From assembly GCA_963843565.1 (NCBI GenBank), contig CAWJKY010000003.1, positions 1,240,001-1,304,000 on the forward strand: DNA of 64,000 bases, given 5' to 3'. The notes under the pieces were generated by a model, which was not told the origin of the DNA, searched no databases, and was given only the letters and a program-made list of their open reading frames with translations. Made by a program: the position numbers and the translations under genes. This document shows, piece by piece, positions 1-8,908 of this stretch. Each line of letters starts with the position of its first letter. Within the stretch, counting starts at the first letter, position 1. Source of the stretch: DASZQY01 sp963843565 (GTDB taxonomy: Bacteria; Pseudomonadota; Alphaproteobacteria; Rhizobiales; Kaistiaceae).

Positions 1-2070
1 TGGCTGGGCACGTTCCACTCGATCGGCGCGAAGATCCTGCGCCGCCACGCGGAGCTCGCCGGGCTGAAATCGGACTTCACCATTCTCGACACCGACGACC
101 AGATCCGCCTGATGAAGCAGATCATCCAGGCGGAAGGGATCGACGAGAAGCGCTGGCCGGCGCGGCAGCTCGCCGGGCTGATCGACCACTGGAAGAATCG
201 CGGGCTGGCGCCGTCGGAAGTCTCCGAAGGCGACGGGCGGGTGTTCGCCGACGGGCGCGGCAAGAAGCTCTACACCGCCTATCAGGCGCGGCTCAGGACC
301 CTCAACGCCGCCGACTTCGGCGACCTGCTGCTCGAGCCGCTGCGCATCCTCAAGGCCAATCCGGACATCCTCGCCGACTATCACAACCGCTTCCGCTACA
401 TCCTGGTCGACGAGTATCAGGACACCAACGTCTGCCAGTACCTGTGGCTGCGGCTGCTGGCGCAGGGCAAGCGCAACATCTGCTGCGTCGGCGACGACGA
501 CCAGTCGATCTACGGCTGGCGCGGCGCCGAGGTCGACAACATCCTGCGCTTCGAGAAGGATTTTCCGGGCGCCAAGGTGATCCGCCTGGAGCGCAACTAC
601 CGCTCGACCTCGCACATCCTCGGCGCCGCCTCGCACCTCATCGCCCACAACGAGGGGCGGCTCGGCAAGACGCTGTTCACCGACGAGAAGGACCCGGACG
701 CAGTGCGCGTCACGGTCGCCTCGTCGTGGGACAGTGAGCAGGAGGCGCGCGCTGTCGGCGAGGAGATCGAGGCGCTGCAGGCCAAGGGCCATACGCTGAA
801 CGAGATCGCGATCCTGGTGCGGGCGTCGTTCCAGATGCGCGCCTTCGAGGACCGCTTCGTCACCCTCGGCCTCAACTATCGCGTCATCGGCGGCCCGCGC
901 TTCTACGAGCGCGCCGAGATCCGCGATGCGCTCGCCTATTTCCGCGCAACGGTGTCTCCGGCCGACGACCTCGCCTTCGAGCGGATCGTCAACACGCCCA
1001 GGCGCGGCATCGGCGAGACGAGCATCAAGGCGCTCCACGACCGGGCGCGGCAGATGAAGGCGCCGCTGATGGCGGCGGCCGCCGAGATCGTCGAGACCGA
1101 CGAGATCGCGGCGCGCACGCGCGCCTCGCTTCGCGACCTGCTCGCCTCGTTCGCGCGCTGGCGCCTGAAGCTCGACGCGATCCCGCACACCGAACTCGCC
1201 GAGCTGATCCTGGAGGAAAGCGGCTACACGGAGATGTGGCAGGCGGACCGCAGCGCCGACGCGCCGGGGCGGCTGGAAAACCTGAAAGAAATGATCCGCT
1301 CAATGGAAGATTTCGACACCATGGTCGGCTTCCTCGAACACGTCTCGCTGGTCATGGACGCGGACGCGGAAGGCGGCAACGACGCGGTCAACATCATGAC
1401 GCTCCATTCGGCCAAGGGGCTGGAGTTCGACACGGTGTTCCTGCCCGGCTGGGAGGAAGGGCTGTTTCCCTCGCAGCGCACCCTGGACGAGAACGGTCGC
1501 GCCGGGCTCGAGGAAGAGCGCCGCCTTGCCTACGTCGGCATCACGCGGGCGCGGCACCGGGCGCACATCCGCTTCGCCGCCAACCGGCGCATGCACGGGC
1601 TCTGGCAGACGGGCATCCCGTCGCGCTTCCTCGACGAACTGCCCGAGGCGCACGTCGAGGTCATCGAGGAGGCCACCAACTACGGCGGCTACGGCTCGGC
1701 CGCCTACGGCGGCTCGCGCTTCGACACCCGCGACCCCTTCGCCAACACCACCTACGGGACGCCCGGCTGGCAGCGCGCCCAGCGCAACAAGGGCATGGCG
1801 GAGGACGCCGCCGCGGCCACCGGCGGGGGCGGCGGCAAGAAGCGGCGCGGCTTCGACCACCCGCTGAACTCCGGGCCGCGGCTGATCGAGGGAGAGCTGG
1901 TGGCGAAGAGCGTCATCGGCGGGACCAGCGATTATTCGGTCGGCGAGCGCGTCTTCCACCAGAAGTTCGGCTACGGGCGGATCGGCGCTATCGACGGCAA
2001 CAAGCTCACCATCGACTTCGAGAAGGCGGGCGAGAAGCGCGTGCTCAATTCATTTGTAGAGAGGCACTAG
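1..2070 (+). CDS. uvrD: UvrD/PcrA-type DNA helicase, 5'-truncated by the window edge
   Basis: Superfamily 1A 3'-5' DNA helicase of nucleotide excision and mismatch repair. The frame is open from base 1 and starts inside the protein, at the GTFHS motif; the Walker A loop lies upstream, outside the window. Visible motifs in order are VDEYQDTN (Walker B, about base 406), GDDDQSIYGWRGA (about 490), LERNYRS (about 586), LHSAKGLEFD (about 1400) and YVGITRAR (about 1531). The C-terminus ends in the small domain typical of UvrD/PcrA (VGERVFHQKFGYG, then an acidic/basic beta segment), reached after a low-complexity Gly/Ala linker. The stop is 7 nt before the next gene. The symbol is by family; PcrA would be equally acceptable. 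Confidence 0.95.
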   Translation, partial: WLGTFHSIGAKILRRHAELAGLKSDFTILDTDDQIRLMKQIIQAEGIDEKRWPARQLAGLIDHWKNRGLAPSEVSEGDGRVFADGRGKKLYTAYQARLRTLNAADFGDLLLEPLRILKANPDILADYHNRFRYILVDEYQDTNVCQYLWLRLLAQGKRNICCVGDDDQSIYGWRGAEVDNILRFEKDFPGAKVIRLERNYRSTSHILGAASHLIAHNEGRLGKTLFTDEKDPDAVRVTVASSWDSEQEARAVGEEIEALQAKGHTLNEIAILVRASFQMRAFEDRFVTLGLNYRVIGGPRFYERAEIRDALAYFRATVSPADDLAFERIVNTPRRGIGETSIKALHDRARQMKAPLMAAAAEIVETDEIAARTRASLRDLLASFARWRLKLDAIPHTELAELILEESGYTEMWQADRSADAPGRLENLKEMIRSMEDFDTMVGFLEHVSLVMDADAEGGNDAVNIMTLHSAKGLEFDTVFLPGWEEGLFPSQRTLDENGRAGLEEERRLAYVGITRARHRAHIRFAANRRMHGLWQTGIPSRFLDELPEAHVEVIEEATNYGGYGSAAYGGSRFDTRDPFANTTYGTPGWQRAQRNKGMAEDAAAATGGGGGKKRRGFDHPLNSGPRLIEGELVAKSVIGGTSDYSVGERVFHQKFGYGRIGAIDGNKLTIDFEKAGEKRVLNSFVERH

Positions 2071-2077
2071 GGGCACC

Positions 2078-2542
2078 GTGAAGCGATCTGATCAACAGAG
2101 ACTTCGCGCGATTCTAGAGAAGGTAAAGCCGCTCGCTGGCGAGTTCTACGAACTAACAGGTCGCCCGCTTGGCGTGACCGGCGAAGTAGCTGAGTTGTCA
2201 GCGGCCCAGCTTCTTAAGCTCAACATCGTGGAAGCTCGGACTGAAGGCTACGACGCTCTACGCGGCACCGAGAAAATTCAAATCAAAGGGCGGGCTCTCC
2301 CCCAGAACCCCAAGCCCGGCCAGCGTATCGGTACCATAAAGCGCAACGCTGACTGCGACACCGTTATGGTGGTGATACTAGATAATCGAACGCTGGCGAC
2401 CCGCGAGATTTGGGAAGCGCCGTATCGACGAGTCATTGAGGCGCTCGATGCGACCCCTTCAAAAGCGCGAGCAAGGGGCGCACTCGGGCTGACGACTTTC
2501 AAGAGCGTCGCGAGAAAGCACGGACGGCAGTCCTACCCATGA
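2078..2542 (+). CDS. DUF6998-like protein, possibly nuclease-fold, GTG start
   Basis: A 154-residue protein of unknown function that resembles the DUF6998 family from memory. It begins at a GTG 7 nt after the helicase stop; no ATG lies near the N-terminus. It has the opening pattern LTGRPLGVTGEVAE, then GYDA followed by IQIKGR about 12 residues later. That acidic residue plus Q-x-K spacing is reminiscent of PD-(D/E)xK nuclease folds, which is inference only. Base composition differs from the neighbours: three 60-base lines I counted gave roughly 53-62% GC, while adjacent genes are visibly richer. This suggests recent acquisition. No partner gene is adjacent apart from uvrD. Confidence 0.7.
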   Translation: MKRSDQQRLRAILEKVKPLAGEFYELTGRPLGVTGEVAELSAAQLLKLNIVEARTEGYDALRGTEKIQIKGRALPQNPKPGQRIGTIKRNADCDTVMVVILDNRTLATREIWEAPYRRVIEALDATPSKARARGALGLTTFKSVARKHGRQSYP

Positions 2543-2752
2543 GACGTGGGTGAGCTTCGTCGCCGCCGCTGTGGCGCCGGACCTCATTCGCGCTGGTGAC
2601 CGCGCCGGTTGTCGCGGCAGCGGCGGAGTAGGAGCCGGCGGCCCGCGACACTTGTGCCCCTGATGCGGGGGATCGCGCCACACTTATGGCGCTAAGTGGG
2701 AATCCCCTCGCTTGGCGCGAACAGGGACTTCCCCCTCTTCCGCGCGCCGACC

Positions 2753-5197
2753 ATGAACGACAAGCCCGCCCCCACACCTGAAACATCCGCCGCGCCCGCC
2801 GCGGACGCCACCGGCCTGACCGAAGCCGAAGCCACCAAGCGCCTTGCGCAATACGGCGAGAACGCGCTGGCCGAGCACAAGGTCGGCGTGGCGGAGCGGC
2901 TGGCGCGCTTCTTCTGGGGGCCGATCCCGTGGATGATCGAGGTGGCGGCCGCCCTGTCGGCGGCGCTCGGCCACTGGGCCGATCTCGCCGTCATCCTGGC
3001 GATGCTGTTCGTCAACGCCGGCGTCGGCTTCTGGCAGGAGTTCAAGGCAGACAACGCCATTGCGCTTCTCAAGCAGCGCCTCGCGCTCAAGGCGCAGGTC
3101 AAGCGCGACGGCCGATGGCAGGACATCGCGGCGCGGCTGCTGGTGCCCGGCGACGTGGTGATGGTCAAGCTCGGCAATGTCGTGCCGGCGGACCTGAAAC
3201 TGGTGGCGGGCGACTATCTGAGCGTCGACCAATCGGCGCTCACCGGCGAATCGCTGCCGGTCGACAAGAAGGCCGGCGACGTCGCCTACTCCGGCTCGAT
3301 CGCCAAGCAGGGCGAGATGACCGGCGTCGTCACGGCGACCGGCATGAAGACCTATTTCGGCAAGACGGCGCGCCTCGTCGAGCAGGCGAAGTCGGTCTCG
3401 CATTTCCAGCGCGCGGTGCTGCGCATCGGCAACTTCCTCATCCTGATGACGATCGGGCTGGTCCTGGTGATCGGGCTCGCCTCGCTCTTCCGGCAGGACC
3501 CGATCCTCGAGACGATCCAGTTCGCGCTGATCCTGACGGTTGCCTCGATTCCCGTGGCGCTGCCGGCGGTTCTGTCGGTGACCATGGCGGTCGGCGCCGA
3601 GAAGCTCGCGGCGCTGAAGGCGATCGTCTCGCGCCTCGTCTCGATCGAGGAAATGGCCGGCATGGACGTGCTGTGCACGGACAAGACGGGGACGCTGACC
3701 AAGAACGAATTGACGCTCGGGACGCTGGAGCCGTCAGCCGGCGTGACGGACGACGATCTCCTGCTGGCGGCAGCGCTCGCCTCGCGCCGCGACGCGCCCG
3801 ACGCGATTGACGCGGCGATCATCGCCGGCGCGGCACGCCTCGGAAACCTCGCCGAATACAAGGTGCAGTCGTTCAAGCCGTTCGACCCGGTGGCGAAACG
3901 GGCGGAGGCCGAGATCGACCACGGCGGCGCCCGTTTCAGGGTCGCCAAGGGCGCGCCGCAGGTGATCGCCGACCTCTGCGCGCCGACCGACGAGGCCCGC
4001 AAGGCGATTTCCGGCGCGGTCGACAAGGACGCGGCCAAGGGGTTTCGCACGCTGGGCGTGGCGCGCTCGAACGACGGCAAGACGTGGCCGTTCATGGGGA
4101 TCCTGCCGCTGTTCGACCCGCCGCGCGACGACTGCGCCGCGACCATCGCCACGACCATTTCGATGGGCGTCGACATCAAGATGGTGACCGGCGACCACGA
4201 GGCCATCGCGCGCCAGATCGCCGGCCAGGTCGGCCTCGGACAGAACATCGTGGTCGCCGACGCGACTTTCGACACCGCGGGCGGCATGCCGGACATCGCG
4301 CGCATCGACGCCGCCGACGGCTTCGCGCGGGTGTTTCCCGAGCACAAGTTCAAGATCGTCGAGGTGCTGCAGAGGGCCGGCCACATCGTCGGCATGACCG
4401 GCGACGGGGTGAACGACGCCCCTGCCCTCAAGCAGGCCGACATCGGCATCGCGGTGAGCGGCGCCACCGACGCGGCGCGGGCGGCGGCCGACCTGGTGCT
4501 GACGGCGCCCGGCCTGTCGGTGATCACCACGGCCATCGAGGAAGCGCGGCGCATCTTCGAACGGATGACCAGCTACGCCATCTACCGCATCTCGGAGACG
4601 GTGCGGGTGCTGCTGTTCATGACGGCGAGCATCCTGATCTTCAACTTCTATCCCGTCACGGCGATCATGGTCGTGCTGCTGGCGCTCCTCAACGACGTGC
4701 CGATCATGATGATCGCCTACGACAACGCGCCGGTGGCGCCGGCGCCGGTGCGCTGGGACATGACGCGGGTGCTCACCATCGCCAGCGCGCTCGGCGGCTT
4801 CGGGGTGTTTTCGAGCTTCGGCGCCTTCTGGCTGGCCCGCGACTATCTGCACCTGGCGCCCGACGTCGTGCAGTCGGTGGTCTTCCTGAAGCTGCTGGTC
4901 GCCGGGCACATGACGATCTACCTGACCCGCAACACCGGGCCGATCTGGCAGCGTCCGTGGCCGAGCTGGAAGCTGGTGGTGCCGGCGGAGGCGACCCAGG
5001 TGGTCGGCACGATCGCGGTGGTCTACGGCTGGTTCATGGCGCCGACCGGCTGGGGTCTGGCGTTGCTGGTCTGGGCGTACGCGCTGGCCGCGTTCCTGAT
5101 CGCCAGCGCCGTCAAGATCGCCACCTACCGGATGATCAACCGCCACCCGCAGGAGATGGCGGAGCTGGCGCGGATCGAGACGCGCCTCCACCTCTAG
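2753..5197 (+). CDS. P-type plasma-membrane proton-efflux ATPase (P3A class)
   Basis: ATP-driven proton exporter of the inner membrane, related to archaeal and fungal H+-ATPases. The protein has 814 residues from the chosen ATG; an upstream in-frame GTG at 2696 would add 19 residues. In order it shows the cation-ATPase N domain (TEAEATKRLAQYGEN), the TGES actuator motif, the phosphorylation motif DKTGTLTKN (about base 3679), MVTGDH, and the hinge TGDGVNDAP (about 4396), plus hydrophobic membrane segments at both ends. The membrane helix 4 segment reads ASIPVALPAVLS, which matches proton pumps rather than the heavy-metal CPC type. It lies 22 nt before the PHA-synthase-like gene and may be cotranscribed with it. 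Confidence 0.92.
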   Translation: MNDKPAPTPETSAAPAADATGLTEAEATKRLAQYGENALAEHKVGVAERLARFFWGPIPWMIEVAAALSAALGHWADLAVILAMLFVNAGVGFWQEFKADNAIALLKQRLALKAQVKRDGRWQDIAARLLVPGDVVMVKLGNVVPADLKLVAGDYLSVDQSALTGESLPVDKKAGDVAYSGSIAKQGEMTGVVTATGMKTYFGKTARLVEQAKSVSHFQRAVLRIGNFLILMTIGLVLVIGLASLFRQDPILETIQFALILTVASIPVALPAVLSVTMAVGAEKLAALKAIVSRLVSIEEMAGMDVLCTDKTGTLTKNELTLGTLEPSAGVTDDDLLLAAALASRRDAPDAIDAAIIAGAARLGNLAEYKVQSFKPFDPVAKRAEAEIDHGGARFRVAKGAPQVIADLCAPTDEARKAISGAVDKDAAKGFRTLGVARSNDGKTWPFMGILPLFDPPRDDCAATIATTISMGVDIKMVTGDHEAIARQIAGQVGLGQNIVVADATFDTAGGMPDIARIDAADGFARVFPEHKFKIVEVLQRAGHIVGMTGDGVNDAPALKQADIGIAVSGATDAARAAADLVLTAPGLSVITTAIEEARRIFERMTSYAIYRISETVRVLLFMTASILIFNFYPVTAIMVVLLALLNDVPIMMIAYDNAPVAPAPVRWDMTRVLTIASALGGFGVFSSFGAFWLARDYLHLAPDVVQSVVFLKLLVAGHMTIYLTRNTGPIWQRPWPSWKLVVPAEATQVVGTIAVVYGWFMAPTGWGLALLVWAYALAAFLIASAVKIATYRMINRHPQEMAELARIETRLHL

Positions 5198-5219
5198 GGC
5201 GAGGCGCAAGGGGCGACCC

Positions 5220-6347
5220 ATGAACCACGTGACCACCAAGGCGCCGGCGAAGCACGCCGAATTCGCGCTCACCAGCATCCCGGCGTTCTGGCCGATTGCG
5301 CTGGCGGCCGAGCTCGCGGAAAGCGGCGCCGAACTCTACGCGCGGAACCTCAGCTTCGTCGACGAGGAGATCAGGATCCACGGCGAGCTGAGGCCGAAGC
5401 TCGCCACGCCCAACCGGGCGCGGCTGGAGCTTCGCACGATGACGCTGCGTGAATATGGCAAGGCGGGCGATGGCGTGCCGACGCTGGTCGACGCGCCGCA
5501 CGCCGGGCACACGGCGATGATCGCCGACTATCACAAGGGCCAGAGCCTGATCGAAACGCTGATGGCGAACGGCGTCGGCCACGTCGCCCTCACCGACTGG
5601 AAGCCGGCGACGGCGGACATGAAGGACCTCGAGATCGACAACTATCTGGCCGACGTGGTCATCGCCATCGACGACCTCGGCGGACGGGTGAACCTGGTCG
5701 GCCTCTGCCAGGGCGGCTGGGTGGCGGCGATGATCGCGGCGCGTTTTCCCGACAAGGTCAACGCGCTGGTGCTGGCCGGCGCGCCGATCGATACGGACGG
5801 CGGCAACGGGCCGATCAAGCGCATGGTGCATCACACGCCGATGTCGTTCTACGAGGAGCTGGTCGAGCTCGGCGACGGGCTGATGCTCGGCAAGTTCATG
5901 CTGCAGGGGTGGAAGAACATGCACCCCGGCGAGCACTACATCAAAGAGCACGTCGACCTCTACGAGCACATGGACGACCCGATCTACCTCGCCAAGAAGG
6001 AGACGTTCGAGAGCTGGTACGAGAACCCGATCGACCTGCCCGGCCGCTGGTACCTGCAGGTGATCCAACAGCTCTTCAAGGAGAACCGGCTCGCCAAGGG
6101 GACGTTCGTGGGCCTCGGCCGCAGGCTCGACCTGAAGGCCATCACCTGCCCGACGTATCTGCTGGCCGGCGCCGCCGACGACATCACCACGCCGGAACAG
6201 GTGCTCGACGCGGCCAAGCTGATCGGCACGGCGAAGCACAAGATCCGCGCGCAGACCGTCCCCGGCGGCCACATCGGCCTGTTCATGGGCGCACGGACGC
6301 TCGATGAGCACTGGCCGGGAATCGCCCGCTGGATCGCGGCGCAATAA
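5220..6347 (+). CDS. PHA-synthase-like alpha/beta-hydrolase with cysteine nucleophile
   Basis: A 375-residue alpha/beta-hydrolase with a lipase-like box GLCQGG (about base 5701), that is, cysteine in place of the usual serine. Cysteine there is the hallmark of polyhydroxyalkanoate synthases. Candidate partners of the triad are the Asp pair in AGAADDITTP (about 6164) and the His in PGGHIGLFMG (about 6267). The length matches the short class III PhaC type rather than the roughly 580-residue class I enzyme, but no phaE, phasin or phaAB gene is nearby, so polymer synthesis is not established. The start ATG follows GGCGAGGCGCAAGGGG. It could instead be a PHA-related depolymerase or thioesterase-like branch. 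Confidence 0.75.
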   Translation: MNHVTTKAPAKHAEFALTSIPAFWPIALAAELAESGAELYARNLSFVDEEIRIHGELRPKLATPNRARLELRTMTLREYGKAGDGVPTLVDAPHAGHTAMIADYHKGQSLIETLMANGVGHVALTDWKPATADMKDLEIDNYLADVVIAIDDLGGRVNLVGLCQGGWVAAMIAARFPDKVNALVLAGAPIDTDGGNGPIKRMVHHTPMSFYEELVELGDGLMLGKFMLQGWKNMHPGEHYIKEHVDLYEHMDDPIYLAKKETFESWYENPIDLPGRWYLQVIQQLFKENRLAKGTFVGLGRRLDLKAITCPTYLLAGAADDITTPEQVLDAAKLIGTAKHKIRAQTVPGGHIGLFMGARTLDEHWPGIARWIAAQ

Positions 6348-6502
6348 TCGGGCGTCCCCTCGGCCCGGCCGGCGCCCTATAATCAGGCTTGGCGACGCGG
6401 CCACGGCCGGCCGATCCCCCGCGGAGGCGGAGGGAGGAAAACGGCCGAAACGCGAGCGCCCGGGCGTTCGACCGGCCTCGCCTCCCATGGAGGGACCTCG
6501 CC

Positions 6503-7408
6503 ATGAAGACGTCCTCGTTCGCCATCGCGATCTTCATCGTGATTGCTGCCGTCGGCCTGCTCATCAACGCCGTCGTCCTCGGCACCTCGGGACAGTGGAT
6601 CACCGTCCTCGGCATTGTCGTCGCCGCGATCGTCGCCTTCTCGGCGAAGATCGCCTCGCAATGGGAGCGGGTCGTCGTGCTGCGGCTGGGCAGCTTCAGC
6701 GCGCTGCCCGGCCCCGGGCTGTTCTTCATCGTGCCGATCGTCGACACCATCGCCTACTGGATCGACACACGCGTGATCACCTCGTCCTTCAAGGCGGAAA
6801 AGACGCTGACCAAGGACACCGTGCCGGTCGACGTCGATGCGATCCTGTTCTGGAAGGTGGTCGATCCGAAGAAGGCGGCGCTGGAGGTCGCCGACTATGA
6901 AAGCGCGATCAGCTGGGCGGCACAGACGGCGCTCCGCGACGTGATCGGCAAGACGATGCTGGCCGACATGCTGGAAGGCCGCGAGAAGATCAGCGGCGTG
7001 CTCCAGAAGATCATCGACGAGCGCACCGAGCCATGGGGCGTCAACGTCATCTCTGTCGAGGTCAAGGACGTGCTCATCCCGCCGGGGCTCGAGGACGCCA
7101 TGTCGATGCAGGCGCAGGCCGAGCGCGAGCGGCAGGCGCGCGTCATCCTCGGCGATTCGGAACGCCAGGTCGCCGAGAAGTTCGGCGAGGCGGCGAAGAC
7201 CTACGCCGACAACCCGACCGCGTTCCATCTGCGCGCCATGAACATGCTCTACGAGGGCCTCAAGCAGAACGCGACCATCGTGATCGTGCCGAGCACGGCC
7301 GCCGACAGCATGCAGCTCGGCGGCATGGCCGGACTGACGGCGCTGACCATGGGACTCCAGCAGCGCCAGGCGGACGCCGCCCGGGAACAGGGCGGCGGGG
7401 GCGGCTGA
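6503..7408 (+). CDS. Slipin / stomatin-like SPFH (band 7) membrane protein
   Basis: A 301-residue SPFH-domain protein. The start is the ATG preceded by GGAGGG, giving two N-terminal hydrophobic segments (about residues 5-25 and 32-46) that form a membrane hairpin. The SPFH core follows with WERVVVLRLG, the proline-rich GPGLFFIVP turn, and an alanine-rich helix with AQAERERQARV near residue 205, typical of prokaryotic slipins. The C-terminus ends in a short polyglycine tail. Family members form oligomeric scaffolds in membrane microdomains and often sit beside an nfeD membrane protease; no nfeD is seen here. The next gene is a periplasmic protease, 110 nt downstream. Confidence 0.92.
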   Translation: MKTSSFAIAIFIVIAAVGLLINAVVLGTSGQWITVLGIVVAAIVAFSAKIASQWERVVVLRLGSFSALPGPGLFFIVPIVDTIAYWIDTRVITSSFKAEKTLTKDTVPVDVDAILFWKVVDPKKAALEVADYESAISWAAQTALRDVIGKTMLADMLEGREKISGVLQKIIDERTEPWGVNVISVEVKDVLIPPGLEDAMSMQAQAERERQARVILGDSERQVAEKFGEAAKTYADNPTAFHLRAMNMLYEGLKQNATIVIVPSTAADSMQLGGMAGLTALTMGLQQRQADAAREQGGGGG

Positions 7409-7518
7409 GGGGACGATCCCTTCCAAAGTTTCATCTTCCGGTCAGGAGCCGGCAACGCGGGCGCCCCAAATCTCCAAGCGAAGGCATTCGCGGGGCACGA
7501 CATGAACTGGAGATACCC

Positions 7519-8817
7519 ATGACCCCTGAGACCACCTCCCCCCGGAACACCACCACGGCCGCCGGTGACGGCCGCACGCCGCCGCCCGGCGATCGCGAAC
7601 GCACGCTGCGGCGCCGCCGCACGCTGTTCACGTCGGCGGCGGTCGCCGTGCTCGCCGTCGGCGTCGGCCTCGGCGTGGCGGCGACCGGCTGGAACGCCGG
7701 CGCGCTTGCCGAAGCCGCGACACCGACCGCGACCCAGCCCGCCGCGACGGCGGCGCAGCCGCTGAGCTTCGCCGACCTCATCCAGCGGGTGAAGCCGGCG
7801 GTGATCTCGGTCAAGGTGACGCTCGCCAACCAGCAGGTCGCCGACACCAGCGGCGGGCCGGACGGGATGCCGGTCGATCCGTTCCAGCAGTTCTTCGGGC
7901 AGCAGTTCGGACAGCAGTTCTTCGGCCGGCAGTTCCAGTTCGGCCCGAACGCGCCGTCGCGCCCGCAGGGCGTGATGGTCGGCGAAGGTTCTGGCTTCTT
8001 CATTTCGGCCGACGGCACCGCGGTCACCGCCAACCACGTGGTGGAGAACGCCAAGACGATCGAGGTCACCACCAGCGACGGCAAGACCTACAAGGCGCAC
8101 GTGGTCGGCACCGATCCGGGCACCGACGTGGCGGTGATCAAGGTCGACGGCGGCGGCAGCTTCGCCTCGGTCCAGTTCGCCGGCCAGGCGCCGCGGGTCG
8201 GCGACTGGGTGATCGCCATCGGCAACCCCTACGGCCTTGGCGATACGGCCACCGCCGGCATCGTCTCGGCGCTCGCCCGCAACATCGGGACCAGCACCTA
8301 CGACAACTTCATGCAGATCGACGCGCCCATCAATCGCGGCAACTCAGGCGGGCCGACCTTCGACGTCAACGGCAACGTGGTCGGCATCAACGACGCCATC
8401 TACACGCCGTCCGGCGGCTCGGTCGGCATCGGCTTCGACATCCCGGCCAACACCGCCAAGACGGTGACCGCCGAACTCCAGAAGAGCGGCCACGTCACCC
8501 GCGGCTATCTCGGGGTGTCGGTCCAGAACATCACGCCGACCATCGCCGAGGGCCTCGGCGTCAAGGACACCGGCGGCGCGCTGGTGGCCTCCGCCGAAAC
8601 CGGCAGCCCGGCCGCCAAGGCGGGCATCGCGCCCGGCGACGTGATCACCGCCGTCAACGGCACCGCGATCAAGGATGCGCGCGGCCTCGCGCAGGAGATC
8701 GCGGGGCTGGCGCCCGGCACCTCGGTCAAGCTCGACGTCATGCACGCCGGCAAGAGCCGCACGGTGACGCTGGCGATCGGCGAGATGCCCAACCAGATGC
8801 AGCAGCCGCCGGCGTAG
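7519..8817 (+). CDS. degP: DegP/HtrA-type periplasmic serine protease, single PDZ
   Basis: Trypsin-like envelope quality-control protease. The 432-residue product has an N-terminal Arg-rich stretch and one hydrophobic segment (about residues 37-57), acting as an uncleaved anchor or signal. The catalytic triad is visible: His in TANHVVENA, Asp in PGTDVAVIKV and Ser in INRGNSGGPTF (about base 8332). One PDZ domain follows (GYLGVSVQNI to the C-terminus), so this is the short form without PDZ2. The segment between the anchor and the catalytic His holds a Gln/Phe-rich stretch with repeated FGQQF units, at the position of the regulatory LA loop. The start has GGAGA upstream. A terminator follows the stop. 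Confidence 0.93.
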   Translation: MTPETTSPRNTTTAAGDGRTPPPGDRERTLRRRRTLFTSAAVAVLAVGVGLGVAATGWNAGALAEAATPTATQPAATAAQPLSFADLIQRVKPAVISVKVTLANQQVADTSGGPDGMPVDPFQQFFGQQFGQQFFGRQFQFGPNAPSRPQGVMVGEGSGFFISADGTAVTANHVVENAKTIEVTTSDGKTYKAHVVGTDPGTDVAVIKVDGGGSFASVQFAGQAPRVGDWVIAIGNPYGLGDTATAGIVSALARNIGTSTYDNFMQIDAPINRGNSGGPTFDVNGNVVGINDAIYTPSGGSVGIGFDIPANTAKTVTAELQKSGHVTRGYLGVSVQNITPTIAEGLGVKDTGGALVASAETGSPAAKAGIAPGDVITAVNGTAIKDARGLAQEIAGLAPGTSVKLDVMHAGKSRTVTLAIGEMPNQMQQPPA

Positions 8818-8850
8818 CTCCCCCCTGTACGCCGGCCGGTTTCAGCAAAG

Positions 8851-8889
8851 AGGCGCCGCGGCCCTTGAAGCCGCGGGGCTTCTCTTTTT
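8851..8889 (+). terminator. Rho-independent terminator after the degP-like gene
   Basis: Perfect 7-bp stem CCGCGGC / GCCGCGG (8856-8862 and 8870-8876) with the loop CCTTGAA, followed by GGCTTCTCTTTTT. It lies 38 nt after the protease stop and 20 nt before the convergent GGDEF gene ends. Confidence 0.75.
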
Positions 8890-8908
8890 GCGCTGGCCGC
8901 GACGCCGT

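Noticed and set aside
6503..8817. Slipin and DegP as a dedicated membrane-protease operon
   Set aside because: The genes are adjacent, but separated by 110 nt without a shared motif, and the usual slipin partner NfeD is missing; adjacency alone is not enough.
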